NCBI GenBank assembly: GCA_002385735.1 | Contig: DGEB01000023.1 | Span: forward strand, 1 to 14,606 | Source of the DNA: Peptococcaceae bacterium UBA3937 | GTDB taxonomy: Bacteria > Bacillota > Peptococcia > DRI-13 > DTU073 | Reading direction: 5' to 3' | DNA: 14,606 nt | Part shown: piece after piece, positions 1 through 7,838 of the stretch | Layout: every line of letters begins with the position of its first letter | Position numbering within the stretch: the stretch's first letter is position 1 | Position numbers and translations under genes: made by a program | Notes under the pieces: model-generated | Told to the model about the DNA's origin: nothing | What the model saw: the letters and a program-made list of their open reading frames with translations, nothing else | The model's database searches: none

Positions 1-30
1 CTACAGTGTCTTGACACTATCAACGAGCCC

Positions 31-681
31 TTATCCCTTGATCATCTTCCAGCCACTGCCTATAAAATAAATTGAAAACGCTACAATAAATATGCCTAAC
101 AAGATGATAATCCAATGATATACGGGATCACTGATTAGTTTCTTTCCTCGGGAAAAAGCCGAGGATATTGCCGTGTACCATACAAAATCCGATAGAATGT
201 GGCCTGAAAAAAAGAATATAATGCCAATCAACCCTAAAGTATATGCCTGGCGTATTTGTTCCATTCCCGTTGACGCCCACCAGAGAATAAAGTACGGATT
301 GGTAGCGCTTACAAGCGCTCCCGCTAAGACAAGATTCCTCATTCCGGCGCTGTTCCCTGCTTTTTGCTTCTCCAAAGAAACGGTCTTCTTAACTCCGGCT
401 TTAATCATGCCATAACCCATCCAGGCAAGAAAAGCGCCGCCGCATAACCCGATCAATCCTGCCACTGTGGGATTGGAGAAAAAGCTGCTCAGCCCAAAGG
501 TCATGATGATAATTAAGACTAATTCCAGAATTCCATGCCCTAAGACGATCCAAGGGCCTGCCGTCCATCCCTTTTTAAAACTGCCGTCAATGGTCACTCC
601 AAGCAGCGGTCCAGGCATCATCGCTCCCGAAAAGCCTATTATAAACGCACTTATGAAAATTCCCCATAAAACCACTTTCAT
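31..681 (-). CDS. LysE/RhtB-family amino acid exporter-like membrane protein
   Basis: A 216-residue, very hydrophobic protein with about six predicted membrane segments (roughly residues 5-29, 41-65, 72-93, 113-133, 146-170 and 188-210). Near the N-terminus it has the GAMMPGPLL stretch (residues 19-27), matching the G-x-x-PGP signature of LysE/RhtB translocators. Length is typical for the family, whose known members export lysine, arginine, threonine, homoserine or other small molecules across the cytoplasmic membrane. The substrate here cannot be read from sequence. The ATG start at 681 follows an AGAGGGG Shine-Dalgarno about 3-4 nt upstream, which is close but plausible. The gene lies downstream of the glmS terminator, so it is probably its own transcription unit, possibly with read-through from glmS. 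Family assignment is firm; function is inference. Confidence 0.85.
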   Translation of the reverse strand: MKVVLWGIFISAFIIGFSGAMMPGPLLGVTIDGSFKKGWTAGPWIVLGHGILELVLIIIMTFGLSSFFSNPTVAGLIGLCGGAFLAWMGYGMIKAGVKKTVSLEKQKAGNSAGMRNLVLAGALVSATNPYFILWWASTGMEQIRQAYTLGLIGIIFFFSGHILSDFVWYTAISSAFSRGKKLISDPVYHWIIILLGIFIVAFSIYFIGSGWKMIKG

Positions 682-700
682 TAACCCCTCTTACAACCAA

Positions 701-729
701 ATTTTTTACCTTTCTCTATACCTTATCAA
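701..729 (-). promoter_or_regulatory. Candidate promoter of the LysE-family gene
   Basis: On the minus strand TTGATA (729-724) is followed 17 nt later by AAAAAT (706-701), about 20 nt before the ATG at 681. The -35 matches five of six consensus bases but the -10 only four of six. The -35 lies just beyond the T-tract of the glmS terminator. This is a weak candidate based on spacing and location only. Confidence 0.3.
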
Positions 730-732
730 AAT

Positions 733-781
733 AAAAAACCCGCAGCAAATGTAATTTTCGCTTGCATTTACTGCGGGGTTT
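733..781 (-). terminator. Rho-independent terminator of glmS
   Basis: On the minus strand the arm at 780-765 pairs with the arm at 751-737 (core GCGGG/CCCGC, extended by AAATG/CATTT, with one mismatch and one extra G). The stem is followed immediately by a run of six Ts (738-733). It begins 21 nt after the glmS stop codon, so it most likely ends the ribozyme-glmS transcript. Confidence 0.9.
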
Positions 782-801
782 TGCTTAGACATTTATTTGT
801 T

Positions 802-2634
802 CTACTCCACGGTCACCGACTTAGCTAAATTGCGGGGCTGGTCAACATTGCAGCCTCTTTCTACGGCAGTATAATAGGCCAACAGTTGCAAGGGAATAAC
901 CGCCAGCACCGGACTGACAATGTCTTCAATCTTAGGAATATAAATGGCTTGACTGACCCATTTGGCAATTTCCGTATCGCCTTCTTCCGCCAGTCCAATC
1001 ACCATCGCATCCCGTGCGGTTACTTCCATAATATTGCTCAGCGTCTTCTCATAGGTGTTCTTCTGCAAGGCCAGGGCAATCACCGGCGTTTCCTTCGTAA
1101 TCAAAGCTAAGGTGCCGTGTTTCAGTTCCCCGGCGGCATATGCTTCCGCATGAATATAGGAGATTTCCTTCAGCTTTAAAGCGCCTTCCATCGCCAGATT
1201 GTAATCATAACCCCGCCCGATGAAGAAAATGCTTTGGGCATCACGAATGTCCCGGGCCAATTGTTGGTAAAGTTCTTTTTGGGCTAACAATTGCTTCGCT
1301 TTTTCAGGTAATTGTCGCAAGGCTTCCAGAATAGCACGGGCTTTATCCTCCGGAATCGTTTCTTTCACCTGCCCCAAATAAACACTCAACAAATACTGGG
1401 CAATCAACATCGCGGTATAAGCCTTGGTAGAAGCCACCGCGATCTCCGGCCCAGCCCAGAGGAAAAGAGTATAATCGGCTTCCCTGGCGATACTGCTTCC
1501 GACCACATTGGTAATGGCCAGGGTCGTAGCGCCCTTGGCTTTGGCTTCACGCAGCGCGGCCAAGGTATCGGCGGTTTCCCCCGACTGACTGACAAATACC
1601 GCCAGCGTCCGTTCGTTCAGCAAAGGATTCCGGTAACGAAACTCCGAAGCAATATCCACTTCCACCGGGATATGCAGGAATTCCTCAATTAACGGTTTAC
1701 CGATCAAGCCGGAATGATAAGCCGTGCCACAAGCCACAATAAAGACTTTCTCCCACCGTTCCACATCTTCTGTGGTGAAATTCAGCTCATCCAGCCTGAC
1801 CTTGCCCTCCTGGATCCGGCCGCTCAAGGTTTTTTGGAACGCTTCCGGCTGTTCAAAGATTTCCTTCAGCATGAAATGTTCAAATCCGCCCTTTTCCGCT
1901 GCTTCCGCATCCCAATCCACATGGAAAACCCCACGGTTGACCTCATGATCATGCTTATCGAGAATAGCCGCACCTTCCTTCGTTAAAACAACGACTTCTC
2001 CGTCTTCCACGAACCAAACATCACGGGTGTGATTCAAAAGAGCCGGAATATCCGAGGCGATAAAGTTCTCCCCTTCCCCCAGCCCCACAATTAAGGGGCT
2101 GTCTTTCCGGGCGGCCACCAATTTATCAGGCTCCTGCGCCGCTACTACACCTACCGCATAAGACCCATGCACTTTGCTCAAGGTCTTACGCAGAGCGTTA
2201 ACAATATCACCTTCGTAAAATTCCTCCAACAGGTGGGCAAAAACTTCCGTATCCGTCTCCGACATGAACTCGTGCCCTCTCTCTTTCACCAACCACTCTT
2301 TCAATTCCAGATAATTTTCGATAATCCCATTATGCACCACGGCAAAATCCGCGGAGCAACCTTGGTGGGGGTGGGAATTAACATCACTGGGGCGCCCATG
2401 GGTTGCCCACCGCGTATGGCCAATCCCCACACAACCCTTCGGCATGCACTCGGCCAGCTTGTGTTCCAAATTAGTGATTTTTCCTACTGTTTTCACGACA
2501 CTGATCCGGCGCTGCATTTGTTCCAGCACGGCTACGCCGGCCGAATCATACCCTCTGTATTCCAATTTTTTTAATCCGTCCACTAAAAGCGGAGTGGCCT
2601 CTTTCGTTCCTATGTAGCCAACTATTCCACACAT
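802..2634 (-). CDS. glmS: Glutamine--fructose-6-phosphate aminotransferase (isomerizing)
   Basis: GlmS converts fructose-6-phosphate and glutamine to glucosamine-6-phosphate plus glutamate, the committed step to UDP-GlcNAc for peptidoglycan and other amino sugars, in the cytoplasm. The 610-residue length is standard. The N-terminal glutaminase (class II GATase) begins MCGIVGYIG, with Cys2 as the nucleophile after Met removal, and keeps the glutamine-binding GHTRWATHG loop near residue 72. Two SIS sugar-isomerase domains follow (first starting near residue 297 at FIVACGTAYHSG). The protein ends in LAKSVTVE, which contains the catalytic lysine (Lys605 here). The ATG at 2634 has a GGAGG 11 nt upstream. 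A glmS ribozyme in the leader and a strong terminator after the stop make this a single-gene, product-regulated unit. Confidence 0.98.
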   Translation of the reverse strand: MCGIVGYIGTKEATPLLVDGLKKLEYRGYDSAGVAVLEQMQRRISVVKTVGKITNLEHKLAECMPKGCVGIGHTRWATHGRPSDVNSHPHQGCSADFAVVHNGIIENYLELKEWLVKERGHEFMSETDTEVFAHLLEEFYEGDIVNALRKTLSKVHGSYAVGVVAAQEPDKLVAARKDSPLIVGLGEGENFIASDIPALLNHTRDVWFVEDGEVVVLTKEGAAILDKHDHEVNRGVFHVDWDAEAAEKGGFEHFMLKEIFEQPEAFQKTLSGRIQEGKVRLDELNFTTEDVERWEKVFIVACGTAYHSGLIGKPLIEEFLHIPVEVDIASEFRYRNPLLNERTLAVFVSQSGETADTLAALREAKAKGATTLAITNVVGSSIAREADYTLFLWAGPEIAVASTKAYTAMLIAQYLLSVYLGQVKETIPEDKARAILEALRQLPEKAKQLLAQKELYQQLARDIRDAQSIFFIGRGYDYNLAMEGALKLKEISYIHAEAYAAGELKHGTLALITKETPVIALALQKNTYEKTLSNIMEVTARDAMVIGLAEEGDTEIAKWVSQAIYIPKIEDIVSPVLAVIPLQLLAYYTAVERGCNVDQPRNLAKSVTVE

Positions 2635-2783
2635 AATCTGTTCTGCCTCCCTTAAGCAGGTACAAGAACTCTGCCAAAATTTTTTGTAGTATTGAATGCC
2701 CGGATTGCTTCCACGGTTTCGTGTTACCTTACTGATTATTCAAAATAGTCATGCACCAAACATCCTCTTTTTCCTTGCGCCCT

Positions 2784-2805
2784 TTGTGCCTTCATTTAGG
2801 CACAA
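2784..2805 (-). other. Hairpin in the glmS leader, downstream of the ribozyme
   Basis: TTGTGCC (2805-2799 on the minus strand) pairs perfectly with GGCACAA (2790-2784) around an 8-nt loop. It lies just 3' of the ribozyme core and is not followed by a T-run, so it is not an intrinsic terminator. Its role is unknown; it could be a stability element or a peripheral stem. The rest of the leader down to glmS (2783-2635) shows only a 4-bp CACG/CGTG stem and the ribosome binding site. Confidence 0.5.
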
Positions 2806-2811
2806 GAAAAC

Positions 2812-2970
2812 CCTTTGTACCCGATATCCTTTGTCCCCGGAATTACTTCCGGGTTTTTGATATCTTTCACGGTGGTACTACACCGGAGGGCACCCGCCGA
2901 CCTTCGATAAACCCTCTCCTCGTCAACCACGCATCAATCCGTCCCAGCGCGGTTCAGGCGCTTCTTCTAA
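2812..2970 (-). ncRNA. glmS ribozyme: glmS self-cleaving ribozyme (glucosamine-6-phosphate responsive)
   Basis: The leader shows the family's conserved parts in order on the minus strand: AGCGCC at the cleavage site (scissile bond between A2962 and G2961), GACGAGG, GGGTTTATCGA, TCGGCGGGTGCCC, then P3 (CGGTG 2885-2881 with CACCG 2874-2870). P4 is formed by two GATATC copies (2864-2859 and 2828-2823) enclosing a P4.1 hairpin (CCCGGAA 2853-2847 with TTCCGGG 2842-2836). The P3 loop GTACC can pair with GGTAC at 2821-2817 to make the P3.1 pseudoknot. In characterised members GlcN6P acts as a coenzyme for cleavage; the downstream fragment with its 5'-hydroxyl is then degraded (by RNase J1 in Bacillus). 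This lowers glmS expression when its product is abundant. All core elements appear intact, so it should be active. The exact 3' border is approximate. Confidence 0.96.
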
Positions 2971-3079
2971 AAATCTTTCGTTTTGTAACGTCACTTTCCT
3001 GCTCCTTTTCTACGGCATCACCTCCCGGACCTTTGCATTAGACATTAGTAAACAAAATTCCCACTCTCCGGACATCCTC

Positions 3080-3108
3080 ATTGTACACCAGGAAACTAAC
3101 TCCGGCAA
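3080..3108 (-). promoter_or_regulatory. Predicted sigma-A promoter for the ribozyme-glmS transcript
   Basis: On the minus strand TTGCCG (3108-3103) and TACAAT (3085-3080) are separated by exactly 17 nt, placing the transcription start near 3073. That gives about 110 nt of RNA before the ribozyme cleavage site. The -35 and spacer overlap the downstream arm of the terminator hairpin of the preceding gene. No better promoter was seen between the upstream gene and the ribozyme. Confidence 0.6.
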
Positions 3109-3128
3109 GAATTATGCGGAGTTAGTTT
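3093..3128 (-). terminator. Strong hairpin terminator after the diguanylate cyclase gene
   Basis: AAACTAACTCCG (3128-3117 in minus-strand complement) and its perfect partner (3104-3093) form a 12-bp stem with a 12-nt loop. On the minus strand the T-run is short and is part of the stem (TTT, then CC), so termination may rely mainly on stem strength. On the plus strand the same hairpin is followed by TTTTT. It begins about 26 nt after the cyclase stop codon. Confidence 0.7.
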
Positions 3129-3141
3129 TTGGTATACCAAA
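3128..3141 (-). promoter_or_regulatory. Perfect 14-nt palindrome upstream of the glmS promoter
   Basis: TTTGGTATACCAAA reads identically on both strands. It sits between the cyclase stop codon (3154) and the terminator stem, with its near edge 20 nt upstream of the predicted glmS -35. Size and symmetry resemble an operator for a dimeric regulator, but no regulator gene is in the window and no known consensus was matched with certainty. Confidence 0.35.
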
Positions 3142-3153
3142 TCGTACGCTATA

Positions 3154-4803
3154 TCATACGCTAAACAGCTCAACTCTGTTTCCGCCTTTTTCTTTCGCTT
3201 TCAGCATGGCTTTTTCCGATTGGTTAATCAGTTCCTCCATCATCTTGGTACTGCTTTCCCTTTCCTTCCCGTCAGGCTTCACCGTCGCCACCCCAATGCT
3301 AATCGTAATGTAGAAGCTTTGGTACTCGGCCTCCACCGGAATTTCCTCCACATATTTTTTAAAGCGGCTCGCAAATTGCATGGCGCCCTTTTCATCGGTT
3401 TCCGGCAAAATGACCGCAAATTCTTCGCCGCCCAATCTTCCCGCCACATCACTGATGCGGGCAATCCTGCCTAATACTTCGGCAATGTAGATTAATACCT
3501 GGTCCCCGATATTGTTCCCATAGCGGTCATTAATCTTTTTGAATCCATCGATATCGAAATAGATTAAGGAACAATAACTACCTTTGCGCCGCACCAATTC
3601 AATTATTTCCTGACCCCGGGCAAAGAAATGCCGCCGGTTCGCCAGACCGGTCAAAGGATCATACAGCGCCTGTACCCGCATCATGTTATTCAGTTCGTTC
3701 ATCTTCTCACTCAGTTTCTGCAAGGCACGGTTCAAAACTGCAATTTCCTGGTACTGATAACCGGGACTTCCCTCCGCCTTTTGGTAAACAACGCCTTCCT
3801 GCTCCGCATTTTCCGCATACTGGGCAATTTGCGCCGTGGTTTGTTCAAAAGGCAGCATGAGCTTGCGGCTATAGAACTTGAGCAAAGGATAGAGCATCAA
3901 AGCAAAAATACCCGCTATGACAAGCAAACTCAACAACAACTTCTGCCGGAAAGGCTGCACAACTTCCGCTTTATCAACTTCCACCGCTATACTCCAGGCG
4001 AAGTTATCCATTTGCCGGTAGGCTCCCAGCACCCGATTGCCTTGAAAACTGTCGTAATCTCCATACCCGCTTTCACCCAGTTTAAGCTCCCGGATTGCCC
4101 CACTGTCCAACTGAAAACGGTATTTGCCGGTTTTATCGACTGTGCCGTGGGCTACGGGCCAAAGGGTCGTATAAGGATCGGTAATCATGATCCCGTTTCT
4201 ATCCAGCAGATAAAGACTACCGGTTTGTCCAATATTCCAAAAAGAAAGCATTTGCTCTAATTTTTCGATGTTTACCGTGCCGATCACCAGTCCGCTAATC
4301 TCGCCCTCCTCAGAAACAACCGGGCTGGAGACCACAAGCGTAAATTTGCCGTTTAGTTTACTAATCAAGATTTCGCTGACATTGCTTTCCCCTTCCAGGG
4401 CTAAGTTGTAATACTCCCGATCGGCAATATTAACCTCCGGCTGTTCCAACGCCCCGGCAACTAAAACGTTCCCTTTTCGGTCGGCAAAAGCCAGGTCTTC
4501 AAAACAGGTTGAAGTATGGCTTAAGCGTTCCGCAAAGAGGTTTTTCACCTGCTCAAAATTATTTTCTTTGACCGCAACGCTTTGCGAAAGCTGGGCAATC
4601 TCTTCCACTCGCTCGTTAAACCATTCTTCCATCAACTTCGTTTGCTGGTCCCTAATCTCGGCTAAAATGTTCATGTAAGCACTTTTATACTGGCGGTAAG
4701 TCGCAACAGTAGCCACGGCGACCGCAAGCGCTGCCGCCAAAAGACAGAAGAATAATTGATAACGAATCAGAATGTTGGAAAACTTCTCCTTTTTCTCTGG
4801 CAT
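3154..4803 (-). CDS. Membrane-anchored diguanylate cyclase with dCache-like sensor domain
   Basis: The enzyme should make cyclic di-GMP from two GTP. The 549-residue protein has a membrane helix at about 14-36 and an extracytoplasmic region of about 250 residues with dCache-type features (for example NIADREYYNLALEG near 125-138 and FTLVVSSPVV at 154-163). A second membrane helix lies at about 288-310. A short HAMP-like or coiled linker follows, then a GGDEF domain at about 378-545. Key residues are present: YFDIDGFK (415-422) with metal-binding Asp, GGEEF at 458-462 as the active-site signature, and RISD at 449-452 exactly five residues before it, matching the RxxD inhibitory site. It is therefore predicted active and product-inhibited. 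The ATG at 4803 has GAGGGGAG about 10 nt upstream. It follows purD by 102 nt with no clear terminator between, so co-transcription with the purine genes is possible. The ligand of the sensor is unknown. Confidence 0.92.
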   Translation of the reverse strand: MPEKKEKFSNILIRYQLFFCLLAAALAVAVATVATYRQYKSAYMNILAEIRDQQTKLMEEWFNERVEEIAQLSQSVAVKENNFEQVKNLFAERLSHTSTCFEDLAFADRKGNVLVAGALEQPEVNIADREYYNLALEGESNVSEILISKLNGKFTLVVSSPVVSEEGEISGLVIGTVNIEKLEQMLSFWNIGQTGSLYLLDRNGIMITDPYTTLWPVAHGTVDKTGKYRFQLDSGAIRELKLGESGYGDYDSFQGNRVLGAYRQMDNFAWSIAVEVDKAEVVQPFRQKLLLSLLVIAGIFALMLYPLLKFYSRKLMLPFEQTTAQIAQYAENAEQEGVVYQKAEGSPGYQYQEIAVLNRALQKLSEKMNELNNMMRVQALYDPLTGLANRRHFFARGQEIIELVRRKGSYCSLIYFDIDGFKKINDRYGNNIGDQVLIYIAEVLGRIARISDVAGRLGGEEFAVILPETDEKGAMQFASRFKKYVEEIPVEAEYQSFYITISIGVATVKPDGKERESSTKMMEELINQSEKAMLKAKEKGGNRVELFSV

Positions 4804-4905
4804 AAGGCTTTGCTCCCCTCTTTATGCTCAGGTTCTCCTTATCCATGATTTGCCGTTTGCGCGCCCCGCGTTCTTTCCAGAGTTGCCCTCTTTAAACAGC
4901 GATCA

Positions 4906-6180
4906 TTACCGGTTAAAGGCACGATACGCAATATCATCACGATAATGGACACCCGCAAAAGAAATCTGTTTCACGCCACTGTAGGCAAGGTCCACCGCCT
5001 GGCGCAGAGTTTTACCCAACGCCGTAACCGCCAAGACCCTTCCTCCGGCGGTAACAATCTGCCCATCCTGGAAAGCGGTTCCGCTGTGAAATACCAGCAA
5101 ATCCCCCGGCAGATCCTCTAAACCTTGAATGGGAAAGCCCTTTTTATAATGACCGGGGTAGCCGCCGGAAGCCATGACCACACTTACGCAGGCTTCATCT
5201 TTCCATTCTATCTCCATGTTCTCCAGCTTTTCCTCACCAACCGCCAGCATAATCCTGACCAGGTCTGTTTTTAAGCGCGGCAAAACCACCTGGGTCTCCG
5301 GATCGCCAAAACGGGCGTTATACTCCAACACCCGCGGTCCGTCTTTCGTAATCATCAAACCGGCATAGAGAATGCCTTTAAAAGGACGCCCTTCCTGGGC
5401 CATCGCCCGAACCGTGGGCTTCAAAACGGTCTCCTCAATCTCCGCGCACAACTGCGGAGTAGCTACCGGAGCGGGCGAATAAGCTCCCATGCCGCCGGTG
5501 TTCGGCCCCCGGTCCCCGGAATAAACGCGCTTATGATCCTGGGCGGAGACTAAGGGCACCACGGTTTTACCGTCACAAAAAGCCATCAGGCTAAGTTCTT
5601 CGCCGTCTAAAAACTCCTCAATCAGGACTTTTTCTCCGGCGGAGCCAAAAGCTTTATCCACCAGTACACTCTTAATCTGCGCCTCAGTTTCCTCCAGGCT
5701 GGAGCAAATCAACACGCCTTTTCCGGCGGCCAGGCCATCCGCCTTCACCACCCATGGCCCGGGCAGTTGCCGGGCAAAGGCACAGGCGGCTTCCACCTCC
5801 TCGAAAACCCCGTAGCGAGCCGTCGGAATCCCGTAACGAGCCATTAAATCCTTGGCAAAGGCCTTGCTTCCTTCAATTTCCGCAGCCAGCCGGCTCGGCC
5901 CGAAAGCCTTGATCCCGGCTTCCTCAAGTTTATCCACCAAGCCCAGCGTTAAGGGCAGTTCCGGACCAATCACCACCAGGTTGATTTTTTCCTGCCGACA
6001 GAAAGACACAATCCCGTTTAAATTTTCGGCCGCCAAGGCTACACATTCGGCCAGGGAGGCGATCCCGGCATTCCCCGGCGCGCAGTAAATCTTCTCCACC
6101 AAAGGACTTTGGGCGATTTTCCAGACTAACGTATGTTCACGGCCTCCGCCGCCAACCACAAGCACTTTTAACCTTTCCAC
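4906..6180 (-). CDS. purD: Phosphoribosylamine--glycine ligase
   Basis: PurD joins phosphoribosylamine and glycine with ATP to make glycinamide ribonucleotide (GAR), the second step of purine synthesis. The 424-residue length is typical. The N-domain starts with the glycine-rich VVGGGGREH (residues 8-16). The ATP-grasp region carries KADGLAAGKG (146-155) and the substrate-site signature GPNTGGMGAYSP (225-236). The chosen start is GTG at 6180 (read as Met), with GGGGG 8 nt upstream; it places the Rossmann-like strand right at the N-terminus as in the family. purD is last of the purine genes, as in Bacillus subtilis, and is separated from purH by 122 nt. I see no terminator in that gap, so I infer it is in the same operon, though an internal promoter is possible. 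Confidence 0.97.
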   Translation of the reverse strand: MERLKVLVVGGGGREHTLVWKIAQSPLVEKIYCAPGNAGIASLAECVALAAENLNGIVSFCRQEKINLVVIGPELPLTLGLVDKLEEAGIKAFGPSRLAAEIEGSKAFAKDLMARYGIPTARYGVFEEVEAACAFARQLPGPWVVKADGLAAGKGVLICSSLEETEAQIKSVLVDKAFGSAGEKVLIEEFLDGEELSLMAFCDGKTVVPLVSAQDHKRVYSGDRGPNTGGMGAYSPAPVATPQLCAEIEETVLKPTVRAMAQEGRPFKGILYAGLMITKDGPRVLEYNARFGDPETQVVLPRLKTDLVRIMLAVGEEKLENMEIEWKDEACVSVVMASGGYPGHYKKGFPIQGLEDLPGDLLVFHSGTAFQDGQIVTAGGRVLAVTALGKTLRQAVDLAYSGVKQISFAGVHYRDDIAYRAFNR

Positions 6181-6302
6181 CAGATTTTCCCCCTGTTTTC
6201 TTGAATCTTTCTCGCCTTTTTGTATCTTTCCTACCCTAATACGGAAATATCACGCCCCACCGGATAACGGCCACTTCATCCTTCATTAATGATGAGCAGT
6301 GT

Positions 6303-7838
6303 TTAGTGTTTAAAATGCCGTACCCCCGTAAAGACCATGGCGATCCCGTATTCATTGGCCCGGGTAATGACATCCTCATCACGAATGGAACCGCCCGGCT
6401 GGATAATCGCGGCAATCCCCTGGCTTGCCGCCAGCTCTACCGTATCGGAAAAAGGGAAGAAGGCGTCGGAAGCCAGCACCGCGCCGCGCACCTGCTCCTT
6501 CGCCTGGTCTAAAGCGATTTTGGCCGCGCCGACCCGGTTCATCTGTCCCGCCCCAACTCCTAAGATTTGCTTGTTCTTCGTAATCACAATGGCATTGGAT
6601 TTCACATGTTTCACAATTTGCCAGGCATAAAGCAATTCTTCCATTTGCTCCGGAGTCGGTTCTTTTCTGGTCACTATCCGCAGGGTATCCGCCGATACTT
6701 TCAACTCATCTCTTTCCTGCACCAAAAAACCCCCACTAACCGGTTCAATCCAGTATTCTTTGCGTGCGGGCTTTTTCTTGCCCATTTTAATCAGGCGGAG
6801 GTTCGTTTTCTTCCCGAGGATTTCCAGGGCGGTCTCCGTAAAGGAAGGGGCAATAATCGCTTCCAAAAAGGTTTTGCTCAGTTCCTCGGCCGTCATCTGG
6901 TCAACCTCCCGGTTTAACCCCACAATACCGCCAAAAGCCGAAATGGGATCGGAATTATACGCCCGCACGTAAGCCTCCCGCAAATCCTTCCCAATGGAAG
7001 CGCCGCACGGATTCGTATGTTTGATAATCGCCGCGGCCGGTTGGGCGAATTCGATGGCAATATTCCACGCCGATTCCAAATCCACCAGGTTGTTATAGGA
7101 AAGCTCCTTGCCCTGGAGTTGTTCGGCTCCGGCCAAAGTCCCTTCCCGGTTGCCCGGATATCCGTAAAAAGCCGCCCGCTGGTGGGGATTCTCCCCGTAA
7201 CGCAGCTTTTGGATTTTTTCCCCTTCCATAAACCAATGTTCCGGGAATTCCTTCCCGCTCAAGGTGCGGTCTAAATAAAGGCTGATCGCCTGGTCATAGG
7301 AGGCGGTATGGGTAAAGGCTTCCATGGCCAGCTTTTGTCTGGTCGTGAGATTAACGGCACCATCATGGGTCAATTGCCCCAAGACTTCCGTATAACGCTC
7401 CGGATTGACCACCACCGTAACCCGTTCGTAGTTTTTGGCCGCTGCCCGCACCATCGCCGGCCCACCGATATCGATATTCTCAATGGCTTCTTCCAGGGTC
7501 ACACCCTCCTTGGCAATTGTCTCCCGGAAAGGATAAAGATTGACCACCACTAAATCAAGCGGCTTGATTCCCAATTCGCTCAGTTGCTTCAAGTGTTCCT
7601 CGGTGTTCCGGGCCAAAATGCCTGCATGGATGAAAGGGTGCAGGGTCTTCACCCGGCCATCCAGAATCTCCGGAAATCCGGTCAGGTCCGCCACCGGCGT
7701 AACCTTGATCCCCGCTTCCTGCAACACCTTCGCCGTTCCTCCGGTAGAAATGATGCTATAACCTAACTCCTGCAATCCCTGGGCAAAATTGACCAAACCC
7801 GTCTTATCCGAAACACTAATCAAGGCGTATTTGCTCAC
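6303..7838 (-). CDS. purH: Bifunctional AICAR formyltransferase / IMP cyclohydrolase
   Basis: PurH performs the last two steps to IMP: formylation of AICAR using 10-formyl-tetrahydrofolate, then ring closure. At 511 residues it is full length. The N-terminal MGS-like cyclohydrolase domain (about 1-195) includes STGGTAKVL (31-39) and the DGRVKTLHP segment (60-68). The C-terminal transformylase carries KLRYGENPHQ (211-220) and the catalytic-site KHTNPCG (273-279). The start is GTG at 7838, overlapping the purN stop in the tetranucleotide GTGA (7838-7835), which suggests translational coupling with purN. Confidence 0.97.
   Translation of the reverse strand: MSKYALISVSDKTGLVNFAQGLQELGYSIISTGGTAKVLQEAGIKVTPVADLTGFPEILDGRVKTLHPFIHAGILARNTEEHLKQLSELGIKPLDLVVVNLYPFRETIAKEGVTLEEAIENIDIGGPAMVRAAAKNYERVTVVVNPERYTEVLGQLTHDGAVNLTTRQKLAMEAFTHTASYDQAISLYLDRTLSGKEFPEHWFMEGEKIQKLRYGENPHQRAAFYGYPGNREGTLAGAEQLQGKELSYNNLVDLESAWNIAIEFAQPAAAIIKHTNPCGASIGKDLREAYVRAYNSDPISAFGGIVGLNREVDQMTAEELSKTFLEAIIAPSFTETALEILGKKTNLRLIKMGKKKPARKEYWIEPVSGGFLVQERDELKVSADTLRIVTRKEPTPEQMEELLYAWQIVKHVKSNAIVITKNKQILGVGAGQMNRVGAAKIALDQAKEQVRGAVLASDAFFPFSDTVELAASQGIAAIIQPGGSIRDEDVITRANEYGIAMVFTGVRHFKH

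Noticed and set aside
5..18. Dyad AGTGTC-TT-GACACT near the left window edge, and an FNR-like TTGA...TCAA next to it
   Set aside because: The hairpin loop would be only 2 nt, and the TTGA/TCAA spacing is one base short of an FNR/CRP-type site. The context beyond the edge is unknown.
2784..2805. Attenuator-type terminator between ribozyme and glmS
   Set aside because: The stem is perfect, but no T-tract follows on the minus strand.
2751..3041. A 96-codon open frame on the plus strand in the glmS leader
   Set aside because: It spans the ribozyme in antisense; the conserved RNA structure explains the sequence, and the peptide looks random.
3628..4260. A 210-codon open frame on the plus strand opposite the diguanylate cyclase
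   Set aside because: It is antisense to a well-supported sensor and GGDEF protein, with no family resemblance and no promoter or ribosome site.
6181..6302. Possible terminator or small RNA in the purH-purD gap
   Set aside because: Only very short pairings (CCG/CGG) and a short TCATTAATGA palindrome were seen, with no T-tract after a stem and no convincing promoter.
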